DNA of 64,000 nt from Vigna angularis (lineage: Eukaryota; Streptophyta; Magnoliopsida; Fabales; Fabaceae): contig NC_068971.1 of NCBI RefSeq assembly GCF_016808095.1, positions 3,038,001 to 3,102,000 on the forward strand, given 5' to 3'. A program made the position numbers and the translations under genes. Under the pieces are notes generated by a model, which made no database searches, was not told the origin of the DNA, and worked only from the letters and a program-made list of their open reading frames with translations. Of this stretch, positions 56,314 to 64,000 are shown piece by piece (the first letter of the stretch is position 1; each line of letters opens with the position of its first letter).

Positions 56314-58283
56314 TCGAGGTTAGTGTACTCAATCAATTTTCAAGTAGAGTTTGGTGACAAGAAAAATGGTTCCAATTGTTATAGCAAAGGGCATTAAAGT
56401 TTGAACTGTGTGGAACTAGCCATCCCACTAAGGTTCACAACTCTAGTTCTAGCAAAGGGGTTATTGTTTGTGAAGATTTGATTAAAAGAACGGAATTGGA
56501 AGAATTTACTTTGTATTTTATTCTTAATGTTATAAAAAGAGCATAATGTTGTTTAGGAAATTAAACCAAAATTCTTCCTTTGTTTTTCCTTTTTTTTGTT
56601 GTTGTTGTGGGTTATTAATGTTCTTGTACCCAGTAGAATTATGAAAGTTAGGTTCATTTGGTGATAAATACTTATGTAAATGAATTGAAAGTCTTTCATT
56701 TAAGAAAAATGTATACAGTTGCAGAAAGAAGATAAAATGGTCCTCACTCAATTTGTATCTCTTTATTGTAAGAACTTCAATATATATATACATACATAAA
56801 TAAATAAGTATGAATACTTTCTCACATGTTGTAGCTGGTCATTGTCTTAGGTATACATTAATCAACTTGGTGGAAATGTTTTTAGTGGTTTTTGTGTGGG
56901 AAAATGATTTTTTAACAATTTTTTTTATAACTTTTTTGTGTATACACAAGTCTAAGCAAGTTTTTTTTATTGAAAGAGATGTGTAGTAATTATTGTGAAT
57001 TTAAGAGACGTCGTTTGTGTTGTATTAAGAAGTTTATTTTATAGATCCTGATATTTTAACAACAAATTTTAACAATTTTGACAGTGAATCACATGTCATT
57101 GCTTTATTCGTCTGTTTGAATTTGTTTCCAGAAAAATATTTGAAACCAACCCATCATAAGCCACCACGTCAGTGTTGTCAAAAAATTGTTAAAAAAAGAG
57201 TTGTTAAAAAAGACATTTCCTTATTTTATATGAGCTTTAAACCTTCCTTCCTTTCTGTTTGTTTGATTAGTGACAACTTTTGTGTGGAATGAGTGATAGT
57301 CTATCCCTCACATCCTGTGTCAACCAGGATTACTTTTTGTGTATTGAAGATAAGGAAAATCTCTTTCTAACTTTTTTTTGTAGGTAGTATGACACTGATA
57401 TATTAACACCACAACAATTTATTTAACTTTTATTTTTTTTAATTAAAGAAATATTGTGATACTTTTTCTCCTCTCACAGCCTAATTGTCATATATTTTTA
57501 GAGTTATCTTTTGTCAAGTTGTATCGTGAATGCATTGAAATATTTTATATGTTTTTTATATATATCTTCATGCTTAAAATTTTTGAATATTTATTTGATA
57601 TTATTTATCATTGATTATTAAATATTTTTTTATAAATACAAATATTCTCTTATTTTATAACTATTTTATTTCTATAATATGTGTAAAATAAATGTAACAT
57701 GTCTTAAAGTACAAAAATAGATAAAGATGTAAGTATAGGATAACAAAGAAATAAATTCTTTATCAAATGTTGAATAATATATATAATTATATAGATCACC
57801 GAACATCAATTTTAGAGCTACGAAGTGTAAGAAAACAGTTGGACGATGATTAGTGATCGTACATGAATTTGAGAGAGGTATAATACGAAGTTTTAGAAAG
57901 AAATATATTACAGTGGTAGCAAGCAATGTACCCATAGAGAGAAAAAGACTGTGGATCGAGTTTCTTTTACCCACTGCAACCAATACAAGCACTATCTATT
58001 CCACTATGTTAAAGGAAGACTTATTATAAAAGAAAGTAGAAATAAATGGTCTATAAGTAGGTTAGTGTGACCTTGGAGGAGGAAACTAGACCGAACGTGT
58101 CATTATCACTCAGCTATATTGCAATTACATGTAGCCCCACAAACAACACATGTGCAAAAGGAAGATAATTAAGCATTTGAAAAGTCAACACCGACGCTGA
58201 TGCAGTGGTAGGATTTATAGATATAGTGGTGCTTCATGTTGAGATATATCTCTATATTTTGTTGTAGTTGCAGAGGAGCCGGA
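56314..58283. other. Region between the receptor and RALF-like gene 2; MITE
   Basis: No gene seen. It holds a MITE at 56899-57220 and AT-rich unique DNA. A TATA-like TTTATAGATATAG at 58214-58226 lies just upstream of RALF-like gene 2. Confidence 0.5.
56899..57220. mobile_element. MITE with TTTTTTAACAA ends
   Basis: The left end GGAAAATGATTTTTTAACAA and the inverted right end GGAAATGTCTTTTTTAACAA match closely, and each is followed by a second TAAC/AACA-T-run. About 320 bp, non-coding. The same end type frames the insertion at 8150-9587. Confidence 0.6.
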
Positions 58284-58625
58284 ATGAAAAGAGCACACAT
58301 TTCTGGTGTGATGTGGTTGCTGATCATTTTTGTCAACGCATGCCTCAGCATTTCAGATCCGGCGAAGACCAACGACACTACTTCTGTTTGCGATGGCTCC
58401 CTAGAGGAGTGCCTCAACCACCGCCACTTGGACTCAGAGTTCCCCACCATCGCTGCCTCTCACCTCGCCAGAATGCTTGGTGAAATCAACAGTAAGACCC
58501 TCTTTCTAACAACAAATCGTGAATCTTCCTGTCACATCCGCGTTAACCGTTATAAAGATTGTTTTCCTGATGAGAGCAAAATACCTAAACAAGAACGTTG
58601 TGATCCCTACAAAAGAAATTGTTGA
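58284..58625 (+). CDS. RALF-like secreted cysteine-rich peptide precursor 2
   Basis: 113 aa from the ATG at 58284. A further in-frame ATG at 58236 would add 16 residues, but alignment with gene 1 and the signal peptide (MKR, then VMWLLIIFVNACLSIS) favour 58284. Propeptide motif CDGSLEEC (36-43), LDSEF (49-53), then ARML (62-65) at the RRxL-type cleavage position. The mature part has C83-x9-C93 and C106-x6-C113, ending in DPYKRNC, close to the PYxRGC of RALFs. No YISY motif. Compared with gene 1 the propeptide is well kept while the mature region differs strongly (SSCHIRVNRYKDC versus IICKNYPQGYRYC), which suggests divergent specificity. Positioned 2 kb after an intact CrRLK1L gene on the same strand. 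Confidence 0.78.
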   Translation: MKRAHISGVMWLLIIFVNACLSISDPAKTNDTTSVCDGSLEECLNHRHLDSEFPTIAASHLARMLGEINSKTLFLTTNRESSCHIRVNRYKDCFPDESKIPKQERCDPYKRNC

Positions 58626-61600
58626 ATAGCTTCCATGATTGGGATGTCAACTTGTCTTGTGTTTCGCTGCCTCCTCCATTTCCGTCGTTGTTCTATGTAT
58701 CTAGAGTTACTGGGCATGTATCACTTTCATTACTGTAAGAATAACTGTCACAAATGTCTGTTTTTCTTATTTCAACTATCATTTAATGAAGTTTCTAGTT
58801 ATATATTGTCTTGCACGACAACGGACGATAGCGGCGGCTGATGTTGAAAGTTTGTCTTCATTCCTTGAACGATAGTATGATTTGTTTACATGTTATTAGT
58901 AAACCAGCAATTGAAAGTTCATATTCATTCCTCGGACACCATAATGAAAGTTCTAACTTTATGTAAACAGTGGTGCCTTATTTCATGGACTGTTACTTTT
59001 TATTATTTTTGTTCCTTTCCAAATTAAGAAATTAATGTACTTAGAAAATTATCCCGATACAAGAATCTTAAGATTTTTATTTATTCTTATTTTTGCAACA
59101 CGATAAATATGCATATATAAATTAATGAAAAATATATGTTGAAATAAAAAAGTAATCATATTATTTTAAATTTGAAAATATTATAGCTAGATTAAAATAT
59201 TTTTTTAATTTATAAAAAAAATGAAAAAAAAGGAAAAGTGTGTTTTATATAATTTGGCAGCACAACAAGATTACATAGTTTGTGAACTACAAGAAAATCA
59301 TTAAGAAAAATCAATTCTAGAGATTAAAAATAAATAATCATAGACTAATTTAAATACTAATTTATAAATTAAAAATTATTAGTATTTAAAATAATTATAT
59401 TATAAATACATAATTATAACTGTATTATAAATTAGAGTCTATCTCAAACATTAGATACCAATGTTTTAATATATAAATTAATCTTTAATTTTAAATAATT
59501 AATCATATAGAGACAAATTTACGTACTAATATTTTGATGGTTAAAATTTTGTTTCTAAACCAATTTAGAGTATAATTCATAAATCCATTATAATTTCAAT
59601 GGAGAAACATGAATGCATATTGGTTGGTAACTAACCCACATCTTTCAAAGTTCTCTCATTATTATTATGGGCCACGTTTCCACAATTTGAATTTGAAACG
59701 ATACCACCACTAACTATGCTATGAAAAGGAACATATAAAAATTTCCTTTAAACGTCCTATCAATCTCATAATAAAAAAGAATGCAAAATATGTGAACTCA
59801 ACCTGGTCATATATATACATCAATTAAAAACAATGACAACATGCAAAATCACACAATGAAAAGTATGAAATATGTAAGATGTAAAGGTTTGATAAATTTT
59901 TATATGATATAAGAAAATACATAAAAAATTTCAAATTTTTTATGAGTATAAGTATGTGAACAAAAAGTTTAAAATATAGAAAAATGCCTAAAAAATACTA
60001 AAAAAATAAAACAAAAACTGTCTAGTAAATGAACAGTATTTGGATATTTTGGCAGCTCCTGATATCCTTTTGGAATTGGTCATCACATTTCTATTTTCAT
60101 TTCGAACAACTTTCTTTAAAATGTGCCTTAATTCGAAATCTTTATAAAAAAAAATTAATATTTTGAATTTTCTCCACCATAATTTTGCATCTCAAAATTT
60201 ATGACTATGTTATCACATGTAAAGACTCTACTACCAAAATATACACAAAAATAAGTTATCATAAAAAAAATTGAGTCAAAAATCAATTTTTAACCATTTT
60301 TGATGAATTTTACAAAATCAGGTGAATAATAAAAACACAAAAATATAATGAAATGATTACTTTTCGAAGAGTATTTAAGTTGGTGAAAATAAAAATTACA
60401 TCAATAATAATATTCAACTGAGACATTCATGTATTTTTTGTAATTGAGATCAAAACAATAATCATATTTTAAATTTCAATTCTATAATGAATATATAAGA
60501 CACTTACTTTAATAATATAATTGGATCTACAAAAACTTTAATCAAATAAAAGAAAAGGGTCCATCACCATGAAACACCTACAAGCATAAATTCACACCAC
60601 AAAAACGATCTTCAAACGTTTACCAACATTCATGCAATAATTGTCAAAGAAAAAAAAGAGAAGAAAGAAAAAAATAACGTCGAAATCATGAGGAAGAAGA
60701 AGACTAGAAATTTTAATTTTAATAGTTTTATGATTTGGAGCTTGATATAAATCTTGACATGTATATCATACTCACATATAGTCTAATGTAAATATTCAAT
60801 TTCATGTCAAACTCTAAAAAATCTTATATAAATAAAAAATCTGATGTAAATAAGCTCTATTTATTTTAAAAAATATCACTATATATTTTTTTAGTCTCGA
60901 ATTGATTTTGTGATGTGAAAAATTTAGTTTTATACTAATGAACAATTTAATAATTAAGGAAGGAATTCAATAAAATGCTCTAAAACCTAAAACAAAAATT
61001 ATAAAAATATTCAGTTGTATTGCTTAAAATGAATCGAAGAAAATACAAATTTTAAAAGATAAAAAATTGTTTAAAATCCCCGATAATGATACAACAATTT
61101 AATTATAAAATACATCTCTCGTTACAGTGGAATTAACTTATATTGTTGTCACTAAAAACCTTAAAAGTCATTACATATTTATTTTTTACAATAAAATCTT
61201 CAAATTACTGAGAGCGAATTCATATACTTCTGTCAACCCTAGTGTGATCAACAATTCAGTTGGAAATATGATTTCTTTTATAAGCTGACTTCCTTTGCAG
61301 TACTATTTGGATAATTCATTTTTGGTAATTAAAAGTCAATTAAAAGACGCATTTACAAATTCAAATGACTAAAAGATTATTGTCAATAATTTTTGGAGTG
61401 TTTCATCCTACACTTCCAAACATTTAATTTGCACCTCAAATTTCTTCAAATTTCCTAAAATACCTTAATTTATTTATTAATTTTATGTTTGTTGACAATT
61501 TCTTTGCCATTGACTACACTTCATTTTCTCCCTATCATACACCCATGCACCTCATTTCTCATGTATTGAAATGGAATCCTACACCCCCATTATATCCTAT

Positions 61601-62239
61601 TTGAATTGATAATATCTTGTCTTTCTTAATATTTTTTAAATTTGTGTATGAATTTGTATAAATTTATAATGTAATTATATAATTTTTAATTATTATTAAA
61701 TTAATTTATATGAATTTATTAAAATTAATAAAAATATTTTAGAATAAAAAAATTAACATGTCGGATATGAAAATACGATTGTACCTAAATCGGATGTGAA
61801 TATCCTAAATCGGATGTGAATATCCGATGTTTTGGATCCCTTTCTTCCATAGTAAACAGAAAAATAGAACTGAAAGAAAAAACAAGAACCAATACATTCG
61901 GCTTCACCAACATCTCCACCATATTCCTTCATCCCAACTCAAGCGTAACACCATCATCCTCAAACCACTATACCGTCCACCATCATCCTCAACAACTCAA
62001 CACCAGTCTCCATTTTCATTCATCCTAATGCAATTTACAAAGAGGCATACGCAAAGATGGAGAACCAGACCCACCTCCATTCTTCTTCATAAGCCACCCT
62101 TCATCATAACTTGTGCGTCATCTTCATTCTCCAAACTCACACCGAGCTGCGAATCGCGACCCAAATAGAGAACCCACACATGGGTCAAGAGGAAGAACAG
62201 AACGATGTCGGCGACATGATCGCGGTTGTGGCTTGGCTT
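58626..62239. other. Intergenic region, largely featureless; possible MULE-like cargo near the right end
   Basis: Positions 58626-61380 are AT-rich, and I see no gene. From about 61390 (GGAGTGTTTCATCCTACACT) the style changes to that of the MULE-type elements in this window. CGGATGTGAATATCCGATG palindromes occur at 61755-61830, followed by 400 bp of richer, gene-like sequence (61840-62239) that ends where the copia LTR starts. Its frames (70-113 aa) match nothing I recognise. Confidence 0.4.
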
Positions 62240-62503
62240 TGTTAGAAGTTTGTCTTAGAAGTCCCACATCTGAAGTGGGCAAAGACTTCCCTCCCTCATT
62301 TGCATATAAATAGAGGTGTAAGGGAAGGTGTAAGATGCACCAAAAATTACTTGTATCCTCCTTGCTCTAAAGAGAGGGTGTTGTAATCTCTTCTATCTAG
62401 TAAATATTTTTCTTGACCTTGCCCTTGGTCTTGTGTTAGTTATAAATTTTCTCATCTTTAATTTTAGTTGTGTGTGCTTGTGTTGTATGACTGATACCCA
62501 ACA
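62240..62503 (+). repeat. 5' LTR of the right-hand copia element
   Basis: 264 bp, TG...CA, followed after one base by the tRNA-Met primer site. Confidence 0.9.
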
Positions 62504-62504
62504 G

Positions 62505-62516
62505 TGGTATCAGAGC
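62505..62516 (+). promoter_or_regulatory. Primer-binding site of the right-hand copia element
   Basis: TGGTATCAGAGC, complementary to initiator tRNA-Met. Confidence 0.9.
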
Positions 62517-62826
62517 TTTCGGTTTGTATTCCGCTGCTATTGTCATTAGAATAGTATTGGTAAAATTCTGAGTATGCTCTGTGGTTGCGGTTTAATCCGA
62601 TCTTCCGCATCAGAAAAGAGTTATTACTGGAAACGTTTGGTAGTGTGAAAGTTCGGTCTGAGAAAGTTCTGGCTAGGAAAGACTTGGTACTTAAGAGTGT
62701 CCATTTGTGACCCACCTCTCTTTCCTGGGAACTTCTTGGTGCTTTACTTCACAGTCTACCTGTACCGTACCAGTAGACAATACTATTCATAGTGAGAAGT
62801 GCATAAGCCGGTTCAAGAGTGAAACC

Positions 62827-64000
62827 ATGACAGCAAAATTTGAGATAGAAAAGTTCAACGAAAATAATTTTTCCTTGTGGAAACTGAAGATAAGGGCAAT
62901 TTTGAGAAAAGACAACTGTTTGGATGCAATTGAAGACAGACGTGCAGAAATTTCTGATGAAAAATGGAAAGAGATGGATGACAACGCGGTTGCCAATTTG
63001 CACCTAGCAATGGCAGATTCAGTTCTGTCTAGTATAGCAGAGAAGAAGACTGCAAAGGAGATTTGGGATACTCTCATTAAACTGTACGAGGTCAAGTCAC
63101 TTCACACTAGAATTTTCTTAAAAAGAAAACTCTATACTCTTCGAATGAGTGAGTTCACGCCAGTGACGGAACACATCAACAATCTGAATACATTATTTGC
63201 TCAGCTCACCGCGTCAGATTTCAACATAGTAGAAAATGAACGTGCAGAGCTACTACTTCAGAGTTTACCAGATTCATATGATCAACTCATCATCAACATT
63301 ACAAATAACAACATTGTTGGTCGTTTATCCTTTGATGATGTTGCTGGAGCTATTCTTGAAGAAGAATCCAGGCGAAAGAATAAGGAAGACAGGATAGAAA
63401 GTTCGAAGCAAGTAGAAGCTTTAACGATGATGAGAGGAAGATCAACGGAACGTGGCTCCAGTGGGAGTCAAAATCATGGTAGATCAAAGTCTCGAGGAAG
63501 AAAGAATTTTAAATGCTACAATTGTGGCATGAGGGGGCATCTGAAAAAAGATTGTTGGCACAAGAAGAGTGGAGGAAAGAACTTCGAAGCATCAAGCTCT
63601 CAAGGCTGTGTTGCAAAAACTTCTGAAGATGGAGAAATCCTGTATAGTGAAGCAGAAGTTAGTTCTAAAGGCAGAAGACAACTTTCTGATGCCTGGATAG
63701 TAGACTCAGGCGCGACATGGCATATGACTTCACACCGAGATTGGTTTCACACTTATGAACCTGTCTCAGGAGGATCTGTGTTCATGGGGAATGATCATGC
63801 CTTAGAAATTGGAGGGATTGGTACCGTCAAAATCAAAATGTATGATGGTACAATACGCACTCTTCAAGGAGTTCGACATGTGAAGGGATTGAAGAAGAAC
63901 CTCTTGTCTGTTGGACAATTGGATGACCTTGGGTGCAAAATTCACATTGAAGGCGGAATCCTAAAAATGGTGAAAGGTAACCTCATTGTGATGAAAGCAG
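62827..64000 (+). CDS. Copia gag-pol, N-terminal 391 codons, open to the window end
   Basis: The frame from the ATG at 62827 (MTAKFEIEKFN) runs without a stop to position 64000. Gag carries the same SLHTRIFLKRKLYTLRMSE and ERAELLLQSLPDSYDQLI blocks as the element at 11021. The zinc knuckle CYNCGMRGHLKKDC lies at about residues 226-239, then protease WIVDSGATWHMTSH at about 293-306 and the start of the pre-integrase region (LLSVGQLDDLGCKIHIE). No frameshift or stop so far, so the element may be intact. Integrase, RT and RNase H would lie beyond the window. Confidence 0.93.
   Translation, partial: MTAKFEIEKFNENNFSLWKLKIRAILRKDNCLDAIEDRRAEISDEKWKEMDDNAVANLHLAMADSVLSSIAEKKTAKEIWDTLIKLYEVKSLHTRIFLKRKLYTLRMSEFTPVTEHINNLNTLFAQLTASDFNIVENERAELLLQSLPDSYDQLIINITNNNIVGRLSFDDVAGAILEEESRRKNKEDRIESSKQVEALTMMRGRSTERGSSGSQNHGRSKSRGRKNFKCYNCGMRGHLKKDCWHKKSGGKNFEASSSQGCVAKTSEDGEILYSEAEVSSKGRRQLSDAWIVDSGATWHMTSHRDWFHTYEPVSGGSVFMGNDHALEIGGIGTVKIKMYDGTIRTLQGVRHVKGLKKNLLSVGQLDDLGCKIHIEGGILKMVKGNLIVMKA

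Larger units (their letters stand above)
62240..64000 (+). mobile_element. Ty1/copia retrotransposon, 5' part, truncated by the window end
   Basis: The 264-bp 5' LTR at 62240-62503 (TGTTAGAAG...GATACCCAACA) has a TATA-like GCATATAAATAG near 62300. It is followed by the primer site TGGTATCAGAGC at 62505-62516 and a leader that shares TAATCCGATCTTCCGCATCA with the element at 10690. The LTR end TATGACTGATACCCAACA is also shared. Same family or subfamily, opposite orientation. The right end and target duplication lie outside the window. Confidence 0.93.

Overview
This is plant nuclear DNA, AT-rich and heavily loaded with transposons. A legume of the bean group is the most likely source, but that is inference from the gene cluster and repeat types. 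The host genes are receptor kinases of the CrRLK1L (FERONIA-like, malectin-domain) family together with two small secreted cysteine-rich peptides that look like divergent RALF precursors, the known ligand family of CrRLK1L receptors.

Layout. 1-2706: a CrRLK1L gene on the minus strand, running out of the window and split by a 2.3-kb foldback transposon. 5149-5505: RALF-like gene 1. 9659-15660: a decayed CrRLK1L copy split by a young, intact Ty1/copia element, followed by a shrunken copia relic. 18703-21258: an intact 851-aa CrRLK1L gene. 21.9-25.7 kb: a Pack-MULE carrying the end of a beta-galactosidase gene, and a MULE-type MITE. 25749-40472: a complete 14.7-kb LTR retrotransposon with no gag-pol. 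It carries, in antisense, a compact WUSCHEL-type homeobox (WOX-like) gene with consistent splice signals, plus three tandem-repeat blocks. 40.5-44.9 kb: hAT, CACTA-like and foldback relics. 44897-49312: a GC-rich non-autonomous LTR element. 49.8-52.6 kb: a second copy of the same MITE family and a repeat of the 41.4-43.3 kb segment. 53743-56313: an intact 856-aa CrRLK1L gene on the plus strand. 58284-58625: RALF-like gene 2. 62240-64000: the 5' part of a second copia element, open to the window end.

How the genes fit together. The two intact receptors diverge from a 32-kb intergenic region that is itself a tandem duplication, later filled by different transposons in each half. Each RALF-like gene lies within about 2.5 kb of a receptor gene, so the locus reads as a candidate ligand-receptor cluster that has grown by duplication and been eroded by insertion. 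Many short translations in the window come from AT microsatellites or tandem repeats and were not annotated.
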